Shown here piece by piece: positions 5,152-11,980 of a stretch of DNA of 11,980 bases (the stretch's first letter is position 1; each line of letters opens with the position of its first letter). The translations under genes were made by a program, and so were the position numbers. The notes under the pieces were generated by a model. That model made no database searches. It worked only from the letters and a program-made list of their open reading frames with translations, and had not been told where the DNA came from. The DNA is from Streptosporangiaceae bacterium. GTDB taxonomy: Bacteria; Actinomycetota; Actinomycetes; Streptosporangiales; Streptosporangiaceae. Location of the stretch: assembly GCA_030045295.1 (NCBI GenBank), contig JASIGD010000464.1:1-11980 (forward strand), in the 5' to 3' direction.

Positions 5152-7215
5152 GTGACGAGCGCGCAGACCGGACAAACCCACGCAGCTCGGGCGATGCCCA
5201 GGACGCCGGTGGTACCTGCCGACCTCGGCCGGTTCGCGAGCTTGAGCGATGTGCAGCTGTCCGGCGACGGCACACTCGTCGCGGCGGTCGCCACCACGAA
5301 CAACCTGGACGAAAACCACCGTGACAGCGTGGTCGTGGTGGCAGCAGCCGACGGTAACGTTCCGCAGGGTGAGTTCTCCGCGTATCAGCTCCCGTCGGCA
5401 GGTTCGGCCGAAAGGCTGCCCCGCTGGGCGCCGGCCGACCCGGTCCTGGCCACCGCGGCCCAGGACGGGACCCGGTGGCAGATCCGGTTGCACAAGATGG
5501 ACGGCACGCCGCCATCGGTGCTCGTCGATTCCTGGCCAGATCCGATCGAAGAGCTCGCCTGGTCGCCGGATGGCCGCTTGCTGCTGTTCGTGTGCCGTGA
5601 GCCGACAGATCGCGAGTGGTGGGACACGCCCGCCGACCGGCGGCCGCCACTGCGGCTGACCAGGCTCAGGTACCAGTACGACGGAGTCGGGTGGACCGTA
5701 AACCGGCCGCGGCAGGCGTATCTGGCCGACGTTGCCGCCCGGTCCGCGCGAAAGCTCAGTATCGGCGGATACGACGACGCCGAGTTCTCCTGGCACCCGG
5801 ACGGCAAGTCCGTGGTGTTCGTCTCACAGCGTCACCCCGACGCCGACAAGACGCTGCTCAACGACGTGTACCGTCAGGACCTTGACGACCAGGGCGGGGC
5901 GACACGGATCACCGCGACGCAGCGCTGCCACGGCCAGCCCACGGTCTCCCCCGACGGCCGCACGGTGGCGGTGACCGTGATCGACGTGCGAGCGTTCCCC
6001 GCGGTCTGCGGGCTTGGCCTCGTGCCGCTCCACGGCGGCGAGATCACGATGCTGTCCGACACGCTTGACCGGGATTGCAACAGCACCTGGCCGGCCACGA
6101 ACGCGCCGATCTGGCGGGGCGACGGCACGGTCATCGTTCTGGTCGACGACGCCGGGGCAATCCACGGTTACGAGTTCGACACCAGCTCACCGGGCCGCTA
6201 CCAGCCGATCCTGGCGGGCGAGCGGCAGGTCACCTCCGTGGACGCCCGGGACGGCACGCTCGCGTTCGCTTCGTCATCTCCCACCGAGCCGCCGCGGCTG
6301 CTCACACGCGGCTCAGACGGGGCGGAGCGGACCATCTACGAGCCGAACCTGGAACTACGGCAGTCCCGGGATCTACGACCGCCCCGGCGGATGCGAACGC
6401 CGGTTGCCCAGGGAACCGAGGTGGATTCCTGGGTCACGCTACCTGACCGCGAACGCTGGCGGCCTCCTTATCCGCTCCTCGTCTGCATGCAGGGCGGCGG
6501 AACCCAGTACGGACACCAATGGTCACATGAGTTTCAGTCGCTCTGCGCGGCTGGTTTCGCCACGCTGTACCTGAACCCACGGGGCTCGGCCGGCTACGGA
6601 ACCGGATGGATGCGGACGGTAGCCGGGCCGCATGCCGCGTCGCCGGGCCGGGGCTGGGGCGTCGATGACGTAAGCGACGTGGTGAGCGTGCTCGACGCCG
6701 CGCTCGAGCAGGAGCCGGAACTTGACCCGCAACGAGTAGGAGTGCTCGGCGGATCTTACGGCGGGCTGGTGGTGACCTGGCTCCTGGCCGCTACCGACAA
6801 GTTCCGCGCCGGCTGGGCGGAAAGAGGACCTTACAACCTGTTCAGCCTGGCAGGCACCAACGACGAGTCGCCGTGGTTCTTCACCGCCTACCTCGGGCGC
6901 ACCCAGGTGGAAGACCCCGCGGCGTACTGGGCATCGTCCCCGCTGCGGGTCGCCGCGGGCATCACCGACCCGCTCATGATCGTGCACTCCGAGGAGGACA
7001 GGCGGTGCCCGGTACAGCAGGCGGAAGAACTGTTCATGGCGCTCAGGCTGCTTGGCCGTGAGGTCGAGTTCGTCAGGTTCCCCGGTGAGGGCCACGCGCT
7101 GACCAGGACCGGCAGCCCAGCCCACCAGCTTCAGCGCCTTGACCTCATGATCGAGTGGTTTTCCCGGTGGCTGGTACCTGTGCCGTCGGATTCCGGCGGA
7201 TCGGAGGATGCGTGA
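5152..7215 (+). CDS. S9-family serine peptidase (acylaminoacyl/oligopeptidase type)
   Basis: A 687-residue peptidase of the prolyl-oligopeptidase clan, hydrolysing short peptides or N-blocked amino-acyl peptides, most likely in the cytoplasm since no signal peptide is seen. The N-terminal about 400 residues form a beta-propeller with WD40-like PD repeats (AWSPDGRLLLF, SWHPDGKSVVF, TVSPDGRTVAV at about 136, 213 and 265). The C-terminal alpha/beta-hydrolase domain (about 430-675) carries LYLNPRGSAGYG and the full triad: Ser535 in GGSYGG, Asp616 in HSEEDRRCP and His648 in GEGHA. GTG codons stand at 5149 and 5152; the second lies five bases after GGAG and is preferred. Its stop overlaps the start of the amidohydrolase gene, giving one operon divergent from the Rid-oxidase pair. 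Subfamily and substrate are inferred only loosely. Confidence 0.92.
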   Translation: MTSAQTGQTHAARAMPRTPVVPADLGRFASLSDVQLSGDGTLVAAVATTNNLDENHRDSVVVVAAADGNVPQGEFSAYQLPSAGSAERLPRWAPADPVLATAAQDGTRWQIRLHKMDGTPPSVLVDSWPDPIEELAWSPDGRLLLFVCREPTDREWWDTPADRRPPLRLTRLRYQYDGVGWTVNRPRQAYLADVAARSARKLSIGGYDDAEFSWHPDGKSVVFVSQRHPDADKTLLNDVYRQDLDDQGGATRITATQRCHGQPTVSPDGRTVAVTVIDVRAFPAVCGLGLVPLHGGEITMLSDTLDRDCNSTWPATNAPIWRGDGTVIVLVDDAGAIHGYEFDTSSPGRYQPILAGERQVTSVDARDGTLAFASSSPTEPPRLLTRGSDGAERTIYEPNLELRQSRDLRPPRRMRTPVAQGTEVDSWVTLPDRERWRPPYPLLVCMQGGGTQYGHQWSHEFQSLCAAGFATLYLNPRGSAGYGTGWMRTVAGPHAASPGRGWGVDDVSDVVSVLDAALEQEPELDPQRVGVLGGSYGGLVVTWLLAATDKFRAGWAERGPYNLFSLAGTNDESPWFFTAYLGRTQVEDPAAYWASSPLRVAAGITDPLMIVHSEEDRRCPVQQAEELFMALRLLGREVEFVRFPGEGHALTRTGSPAHQLQRLDLMIEWFSRWLVPVPSDSGGSEDA

Positions 7216-8489
7216 CACTCGCGGGGAGCAACGGCCAGACGCCAGAGCAGCCGGTGCTGCTCGAGGGGTGCGCCATCGTCGACTGCGTCGAAGCGGACCG
7301 GATCATCACCGACGGTGCGCTGCTGATGGCGGATGGCCGCGTCCGCGCCGTCGGACCGCGATCGGACGTGATCGCGGACGCCGAGCTGAGCTCGCTCCGC
7401 AGAGTCGACGCCGGCGGCGGTTACGTCTTGCCTGGGCTCTGGGACTGCCACGTGCATCTCGGCGCGGTGGTACCTCCCTACGAAACGGAGTTCGCGCATG
7501 AGTCGCCCGCGCACCATATGATCCGCTGCATCCGCAAGGCGCAGGACAACCTGCGCAGCGGCATCACCTCCGTGCGGTCGCTCGGTGAGCGGCATGATGC
7601 CGACCTGGTGCTGCGTGACGCGATTGACGGGGGCGAGATTGAAGGGCCGCGCGTGTTCGCATCAGGGGATGTGATGTGGACGCGGCGGGCGACCGGGATC
7701 ACCGAATTCCGGCGCGAGGTGCGCAGGGTCATCCAGAGCGGCGCCGATCAGGTCAAACTGCTCTCCTCCGGAGGCATACCGTGGCGCTCGGACACGATCG
7801 GCCACACCCTGCATTCATTCGAGGAGATCGAGGCCGCGGTCGGGGAGGCACACCGCTGGGGCAAGCCAGTAGCCGTGCACGCCATGGGCGACGAGACGAT
7901 CCTCGCCGCCGCACGCGCGGGAGCCGACACCATCGAGCACGGATTTGTCGCCACCGAGAAGGGCATCGCGGCGATGGCCGAGGCGGGCACCATGTACTGC
8001 CCGAACCTCGCCGTCACCGTAGCCTGGGATCCCTCGCTGCTGGCGGCCAGCGGATATCCCGACTGGTTTGTCGCCAACGCCAGCGAGGCGGCCCAGCACC
8101 ACCACGAAGCGTTCCGTGCCGCCGTCCGCCTCGGCGTGCCCATCCTCGCCGGCGTCGACGACCTGCCCGAAGGCAAGTCGCCCGTCGGGATTGAGATGCA
8201 CGACGGCGTGATCGGCCTGCTTGCCGAGCTGACGCTGATGGCCAGGCTCGGCCTCGGCAACGGAGGTGCCCTGTTGGCGGCGACGCGGAACGCGGCCATG
8301 AGCGTGCGGGCGGCCAAGACGCTCGGCACCCTGGAACCCGGCAAGATCGCAGACGTTATCATCCTCGGAGGCAATCCGCTGGTGAACCTGGATGCGATCA
8401 CCGACGTGCGCAGCGTCTGGAAGGGCGGCAAGGAAATCCGCCTGGTTCCCGGGCTCGAGTCGGGATGGCAGGGCGGAGGCATCAGGTAA
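7212..8489 (+). CDS. metal-dependent amidohydrolase (prolidase/imidazolonepropionase-like)
   Basis: A 425-residue TIM-barrel hydrolase of the amidohydrolase superfamily, close in layout to Xaa-Pro dipeptidase-like and imidazolonepropionase-like members. Metal ligands are recognisable in order: HVH (His80, His82) after LPGLWDC, Lys182 in QVKLLSSGG, His223 in VAVHAMGDE, His243 in TIEHGF, and Asp316 in LAGVDD. The small beta-sandwich domain is formed by the N-terminus and by the C-terminal LEPGKIADVIIL segment. The GTG at 7212 shares four bases with the peptidase stop (GTGA) and has GGAGG six bases upstream, so the genes are coupled; the frame is open upstream, but that part lies within the peptidase gene. 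A likely role is cleaving dipeptides or cyclic amides released by the peptidase. Exact substrate unknown. Confidence 0.9.
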   Translation: MTLAGSNGQTPEQPVLLEGCAIVDCVEADRIITDGALLMADGRVRAVGPRSDVIADAELSSLRRVDAGGGYVLPGLWDCHVHLGAVVPPYETEFAHESPAHHMIRCIRKAQDNLRSGITSVRSLGERHDADLVLRDAIDGGEIEGPRVFASGDVMWTRRATGITEFRREVRRVIQSGADQVKLLSSGGIPWRSDTIGHTLHSFEEIEAAVGEAHRWGKPVAVHAMGDETILAAARAGADTIEHGFVATEKGIAAMAEAGTMYCPNLAVTVAWDPSLLAASGYPDWFVANASEAAQHHHEAFRAAVRLGVPILAGVDDLPEGKSPVGIEMHDGVIGLLAELTLMARLGLGNGGALLAATRNAAMSVRAAKTLGTLEPGKIADVIILGGNPLVNLDAITDVRSVWKGGKEIRLVPGLESGWQGGGIR

Positions 8490-8708
8490 GCCGTTCGCCC
8501 GAGCCGCGTTGGCCGGCGGGCGACAACAGAAGACCTGCGCGCGGCTAACCCCGGCTGGCCGCCACCGGGCACCCGGCCAGGCCGTGGGCACGGCACAATG
8601 AGCGTAACGTCCGGCGCGGCACGGAGCCGCATCGTCCCGGCGTTCGGTCAATGCCCCGGGCGGCGGAGATGCGCCAGCGCGCGATGCTACGGCGGCCAGG
8701 AGGCCAGC
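8490..8708. other. intergenic region with weak hairpin
   Basis: No gene is seen. Arms CTGGCCG (8555-8561) and CGGCCAG (8574-8580) form a 7-bp stem 65 bases after the amidohydrolase stop, without a T-run, so it is only a possible terminator. The right end holds the GGAGG (8699-8703) that serves the next gene. Confidence 0.35.
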
Positions 8709-8936
8709 ATGGCACGGTACCCGCTTATCGGTTATCTCGCCTGGGTGGTTTTGATCGGCGCCCTGTTCGTCTGGGAGGCCCTGGCGCTGGCCGGGGTGAC
8801 CGGCGTTCCCGCTCTCGGCAGCGTCTTCCGCGCGATAATGCGCAACCCGGTCGGGCGGTGGGCGCTGTTCGCGCTGTGGCTGTGGACTGGCTGGCACTTC
8901 TTCATCCGCGGCTGGCACTTCCTGCTCCGGGCCTGA
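8709..8936 (+). CDS. DUF6186-like small membrane protein
   Basis: A 75-residue protein with two hydrophobic stretches (about residues 6-27, and 47-74 rich in Trp, Leu and Phe), matching my recollection of the actinobacterial DUF6186 family by its PxLGxVxRxIMR-GRWALFxLWLWxGWHFF pattern. Function unknown. The ATG at 8709 stands five bases after GGAGG; a GTG/ATG-type start near 8598 would add a Cys/Arg-rich, non-coding-looking extension. The next gene starts 16 bases after its stop, and its C-terminal half is a second copy of this protein: 49 of 70 aligned residues are identical. The two genes presumably form one operon and may interact in the membrane. Confidence 0.75.
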   Translation: MARYPLIGYLAWVVLIGALFVWEALALAGVTGVPALGSVFRAIMRNPVGRWALFALWLWTGWHFFIRGWHFLLRA

Positions 8937-8952
8937 GACGGGGGAACGTGCC

Positions 8953-9633
8953 GTGTCGATGGAGCCGCTGACCGTACTCGCCGCCTCGGCGGACCGTCAG
9001 GCGCTGGTACCGATGGCCGCCGGTTACCTGATCCTCATGTCGGCGCTGGCCCTCGGCCTGCGCCGCCTGTACCGGCCACGAGCGACGCAGGCTGAGCCCG
9101 GGCAGCCGCCGGGGGCCGGCCCGGCAGGCTCCCGGCGTCGCAGCGGCTGGGCCGCGCTGGCCTGGCGCGTGATCGGCACGGGCGTCGCGGGATACCTGTT
9201 GCTGATGGCCGTCGTGGTGGCCTATTACTACGGGGTCGCGCGGGTCGGGCCCGGGTTCCTGGAAAGCGCGGTTACCGGCAACGCGTTGCTGATCGGACTC
9301 GCTGCGCCCGTGTTTGCGGCAGCGTCATGGCTCGCCGAGTGGCTGCGGCAACGACGCGGCCACCCGCCAGTTGCTGGAGATCTTCCCCCGGCCCGGGAGG
9401 CCAGCACGGGATGGCAGCTGCTTATCGGTTATCTTGCCTGGGCGGTTCTGTTCGGCGCCCTGTTCGCCCAGGAGGGCCTGGCCCTGGCCCGGGTGACCGG
9501 CATTCCCAGCTTCAGCGATGTCGTCAGGCTGATAATGCGCTATCCGCCCGGGCGGTGGGCGCTGTTCGCGCTGTGGCTGTGGGCTGGCTGGCAGCTCTTT
9601 GTCCGCAGATGGCTCTTCTTGCTCCGGGCCTGA
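8953..9633 (+). CDS. fused DUF6256-DUF6186 membrane protein
   Basis: A 226-residue membrane protein. Residues about 16-145 resemble actinobacterial DUF6256 proteins: ALVPMAAGYLILMSALALGLRRL, then a Pro/Gly-rich loop, then GVAGYLLLMAVVVAYYYGVARVGPGFLESAVTGNALL and a third helix ending ASWLAEWLRQRR. After a linker, residues 157-226 are a DUF6186 copy 70 percent identical to the preceding gene. In actinomycetes these two families usually seem to be separate neighbours, so the fusion is unusual. Codon 152 (ACG, 9406-9408) aligns with the ATG of the stand-alone copy and still has GGAGG five bases upstream, a fossil start. The GTG at 8953 has a GGGG about eight bases upstream; an ATG at 8959 is also possible. 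Function unknown. Confidence 0.75.
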   Translation: MSMEPLTVLAASADRQALVPMAAGYLILMSALALGLRRLYRPRATQAEPGQPPGAGPAGSRRRSGWAALAWRVIGTGVAGYLLLMAVVVAYYYGVARVGPGFLESAVTGNALLIGLAAPVFAAASWLAEWLRQRRGHPPVAGDLPPAREASTGWQLLIGYLAWAVLFGALFAQEGLALARVTGIPSFSDVVRLIMRYPPGRWALFALWLWAGWQLFVRRWLFLLRA

Positions 9634-9648
9634 GACGGCGAACGTGGC

Positions 9649-9714
9649 GTGCCGACCGGGCTCGGTCAGATCGTGTCCGGACCCGACCGCCTGCTGTTCG
9701 GATCCGACTGGCCG
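9649..9714 (+). pseudogene. Amidohydro_2-like fragment
   Basis: The + strand reads GLGQIVSGPDRLLFGSDWP, which closely fits the C-terminal metal-site motif of Amidohydro_2 proteins (typically DRxLFGSDWP). Only about 20 residues are recognisable; before and after them I find no matching sequence in any frame. It is therefore a gene sliver or a chance resemblance. It lies just after the duplication's right end, in a stretch with no intact gene. Confidence 0.3.
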
Positions 9715-9806
9715 AGGCGCTCAGATCGGGGTCGCTGGGCGTGCCGACGTCCGCCGATCCGAATCAGCGGATGCCGCGTGAGTGACCAGTTCGGCTACCG
9801 AACCGG

Positions 9807-10202
9807 TCAGGCAGGGGCGACGCGGCGGTAACCGAGGCCTAGCTGGTCGAAGAGGAAAGCGTGCCGGTCTGTTGTCTCCTCGATGGACTGGTCGAGTGAC
9901 CCGGCCAGGTGGCCCGTGGACTCCAGCAGCAGCAGCGCGAAGAAGGTGTTTCCGCCGGACAGGAGCCGCTTGTACGTTGTCCTGTGGGCCTTCAGCAGCT
10001 GCTCGACACGGGTTCGCAGCGCGTCTCGCCAGGGGATCCCGTCAAAGTAGGCACGGGTGCGCTGTTGCTGAGCCTTCGTCCAGGCGATCGTCTCCTCGGA
10101 GAGGGCGTTCTCCAGCCACCGGTAATCCTCGGTGACGTCGACGCCGTGGTAGGTGTCTGTCACCGGGATCCGTGCAGCCCGCACCAGGGGAAGCTCAGTC
10201 AT
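9807..10202 (-). pseudogene. internally deleted prolyl oligopeptidase remnant
   Basis: A 131-residue reading frame made from the two ends of a prolyl oligopeptidase (S9A), normally about 700 residues. Residues about 13-88 match the family's N-terminus (VTDTYHGVDVTEDYRWLE, then WTKAQQQRTRAYFDGIPWRDALRTR and GGNTFF). Residues about 92-122 match its extreme C-terminus (STGHLAGSLDQSIEETTDRHAFLFDQLG), including His98 at the catalytic-histidine position. The whole beta-propeller and the Ser and Asp of the triad are missing. The join falls at ALLLLE, encoded by a CAGCAGCAGCAGC tract (9924-9936 on the + strand), and keeps the frame, so no stop codon marks the break. It cannot be a peptidase. The ATG at 10202 has only a weak ribosome binding site; TTG at 10217 is an alternative. 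Confidence 0.75.
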
Positions 10203-10367
10203 ATCACCAGTCAACAACCCAGGCTGGCATCACGCTACTGAACACGTGGCGCAGGTACATGCCGCGGCGCCTGCCGGAAACTAGCCCTCCAGGATTCCTG
10301 CTGTTGCTCTGGGCGCGCTGGTGGCCAAGGATGGTACTGCTTAGATATGGAGGGCGGGCTGTTGCAC

Positions 10368-11980
10368 ATGCCGGGTACGCGGCTGGCGCACTCGCACCCG
10401 CTGCGGTGGCTTGGCCAGCGCGATCGCGGTTTCACCGCGCTGCGTCGTGCCACCCGGGCAGCGATCATCATGCCGGCCATGTTCGCCGTGGGCGACAAGG
10501 TCATCGGCAACCCGCAGGTGGCGACGTTCGCGGCGTTCGGGTCTTTCGCGATGCTGCTGCTGGTCGACTTCGGCGGCCCCATGGCCGAACGGCTCCAGGC
10601 GCAGGCAGCGCTCGCCGTGACCGGCGGGGTGTTCGTCTGCCTGGCCACGCTGGCCTCGCAGACCGCGTGGCTCGCGGCCGTCGCGATGGCGGTGGTGGGG
10701 TTCGGCGTGATCTTTGCCGGCGTGGTCAGCTCGGTGCTGGCCGGGGCGACCACGGCGCTGCTGCTGGCGTTCATCTTGCCGGTGTCGCTGGCCGCTCCGG
10801 CGTCGGCGGTGCCCGACCGGCTGGCCGGCTGGGGGATGGCCGGAGGCACCGCGCTGGTGGCGACGGCGCTGTTGTGGCCCGCGCCAGTGCGCAACCGGCT
10901 GCGTGGTGCCGCGGCCGCCGCCTGCCGGGCGCTGGCCGCCCGGCTGCGTGCGGGTATCGCGTACCTGCTCAGCGGCATGGACGAACAGTTTGCGCTGGAT
11001 CGCGATCACGCGGCTGCGCAGGCGGACCAGGCAGTCCAGGCCCTGCGCGGTGCCTTCCTGGCGACGCCCTACCGCCCAACCGGGTTGAGCACTCCCGCCA
11101 GGACGACCGTGCGCCTGGTAGACGAGCTGAACTGGCTGAACAGCATCGTCATTCAGCCTGGGCTTAACCTCGGCGGCGCCAGCCGCGCAGCGCTGAGGGT
11201 CAAGGAGGCCGCGGCCGCGGTCCTCGACCGCTCCGCGGATCTCCTCGACGCCAGGGGCGGGAGCAGCAATGAGCTCGACGCCGCGCTGGCCGAACTGGCT
11301 GCCGCGCACGCGAAAATGCAGGAAGGCGTGACGGAGGACCTGCCGGTCCACCCCCTGCGGTCGGCCAGCGACCCGGCCGCGGCCAGCGACCCGGCCGCGG
11401 ACGGGGAGCCGGTCAGCGAGTTCATCACCTCCCTTGACCCCACCTTCCGTGCGGAGGAGCTGAGCTACGCGGTCTCGCTGATCGCGCGCAACGTAGAGCT
11501 GACCGCGGCCGCCGAGCGACGGAGCTGGCAGGAGCGGTGGCTCGGCCGCCAGCCCGAGGGTGTGCCAGGGACGCTGTCTGCCGCGCGGGAGCGGATCACG
11601 TCCTACTTCGAACCGCACTCGGTCTGGTTGCACAACAGCTTGCGTGGCGCCGCCGGGCTTGGGCTGGCGGTGCTCGTCGCGAGACTGACCGGGGTCCAGC
11701 ACTCCTTCTGGGTGGTCCTCGGCGCGCTGTCGGTGCTGCGCTCGAATGCGCTGAACACCGGGCAGGACGCCATTCGCGCCGTGCTCGGCACGGGAGCGGG
11801 TTTCATCGCCGGCGCGGCCCTGCTCGTGGGGATCGGCTCGAACACCACGCTGCTGTGGTTCCTGCTGCCGCTGGCGGTCTTTCTCGCCGGGGTCGCTCCG
11901 GCGGTCATCTCGTTCGCTGGGGGGCAGGCCGCGTTCACGCTCACACTGGTGATCTTGTTCAACATCATCCAGCCGACCGG
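10368..11980 (+). CDS. FUSC-family inner-membrane protein (partial, 3' end missing)
   Basis: At least 537 residues, running off the right edge without a stop; family members are commonly around 700. It resembles the fusaric-acid-resistance/aromatic-acid exporter group. The N-terminal block (about 30-170) has roughly five membrane segments, including VATFAAFGSFAMLLLVDF. A long, charged, largely helical cytoplasmic region follows (about 175-420). A second block opens with SLRGAAGLGLAV and the FUSC signature HSFWVVLGALSVLR (from about 444), followed by AVLGTGAGFIAGAALL and further helices. The cytoplasmic part contains a duplicated SDPAAA. The ATG at 10368 is used; an in-frame ATG at 10347 adds seven residues and overlaps the GGAGGG that would serve the later start, though at a long spacing. 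Substrate unknown; export of an organic acid or drug is the family expectation. Confidence 0.85.
   Translation, partial: MPGTRLAHSHPLRWLGQRDRGFTALRRATRAAIIMPAMFAVGDKVIGNPQVATFAAFGSFAMLLLVDFGGPMAERLQAQAALAVTGGVFVCLATLASQTAWLAAVAMAVVGFGVIFAGVVSSVLAGATTALLLAFILPVSLAAPASAVPDRLAGWGMAGGTALVATALLWPAPVRNRLRGAAAAACRALAARLRAGIAYLLSGMDEQFALDRDHAAAQADQAVQALRGAFLATPYRPTGLSTPARTTVRLVDELNWLNSIVIQPGLNLGGASRAALRVKEAAAAVLDRSADLLDARGGSSNELDAALAELAAAHAKMQEGVTEDLPVHPLRSASDPAAASDPAADGEPVSEFITSLDPTFRAEELSYAVSLIARNVELTAAAERRSWQERWLGRQPEGVPGTLSAARERITSYFEPHSVWLHNSLRGAAGLGLAVLVARLTGVQHSFWVVLGALSVLRSNALNTGQDAIRAVLGTGAGFIAGAALLVGIGSNTTLLWFLLPLAVFLAGVAPAVISFAGGQAAFTLTLVILFNIIQPT
11363..11398 (+). repeat. 18-bp tandem repeat inside the FUSC gene
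   Basis: GGCCAGCGACCCGGCCGC occurs twice head to tail, coding for a repeated SDPAAA in the cytoplasmic region. Being a multiple of three it keeps the frame; it looks like a recent slippage duplication in a linker. Confidence 0.7.

Larger units (their letters stand above)
8699..9655 (+). repeat. tandem duplication of a DUF6186 unit (8699-8958 and 9396-9655)
   Basis: The two copies align from the Shine-Dalgarno (GGAGGCCAGC in both) through the gene to about 20 bases beyond the stop (CTCCGGGCCTGAGACGG in both, then a similar GAACGTG-CGTG). The homology covers ribosome binding site, coding region and the beginning of the next gene, so it is a segmental duplication rather than only a repeated protein domain. 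Beyond about 9655 the second copy no longer resembles DUF6256. Confidence 0.7.

Noticed and set aside
7815..8918. 367-codon - strand ORF opposite the amidohydrolase and DUF6186 genes
   Set aside because: Antisense to two well-supported genes and without any family motif.
9327..9785. Alternative + strand frame through the fused DUF gene
   Set aside because: Shadow frame of the DUF6256-DUF6186 gene; Arg/Pro-rich and without membrane segments.
10341..11702. 453-codon - strand ORF opposite the FUSC gene
   Set aside because: A long antisense frame caused by GC bias. Its translation is low-complexity Gly/Arg/Gln-rich, whereas the + strand gives clear FUSC motifs.

Overview
The window looks like chromosomal DNA of a high-GC actinomycete. 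Codon third positions are strongly GC-biased and GTG starts are common. The content is typical of that group: a LysM plus Rpf-domain muralytic protein, DUF6256 and DUF6186 small membrane proteins, an APH(6)-like kinase and a large FUSC-family membrane protein. I see no tRNA, rRNA, CRISPR array, insertion sequence or phage module. All family calls come from reading motifs by eye, without database searches.

Left part (1-3068). A possible 3' gene end at the left edge is followed by a small two-helix membrane protein and a streptomycin-6-kinase-like phosphotransferase, all on the + strand. Convergent to these on the - strand is a secreted-type LysM-Rpf protein. Its leader is the most interesting regulatory stretch in the window: a candidate promoter with an inverted repeat, a 24-base purine tract carrying a good Shine-Dalgarno site, a 21-codon leader ORF, then a 10-bp GC-rich intrinsic-terminator hairpin with a T-run, and finally a strong ribosome binding site and the rpf gene. 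This is the layout of a translation-dependent attenuator. Upstream of it on the same strand lies another small two-helix membrane protein.

Middle part (3485-8489). Two divergent, translationally coupled gene pairs share a 112-bp intergenic region. On the - strand are a Rid-family protein and an FAD amine/amino-acid oxidase of the DAO fold, overlapping by 8 bases. On the + strand are an S9 (acylaminoacyl/prolyl-oligopeptidase type) peptidase and a metal-dependent amidohydrolase of the prolidase/imidazolonepropionase-like group, overlapping by 4 bases. Together they suggest breakdown of small peptides or amides followed by oxidation of an amine and handling of the resulting imine. The Rid protein lacks the arginine that defines active RidA imine deaminases.

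Right part (8709-11980). A DUF6186 protein is followed by a fused DUF6256-DUF6186 protein, evidently produced by tandem duplication; the lost ribosome binding site and start codon of the second copy can still be seen inside the fusion. After this comes a decayed stretch. It holds a sliver resembling an Amidohydro_2 protein and, on the - strand, a prolyl oligopeptidase reduced to its N- and C-terminal ends by an in-frame internal deletion. A FUSC-family transporter-like gene then runs off the right edge.
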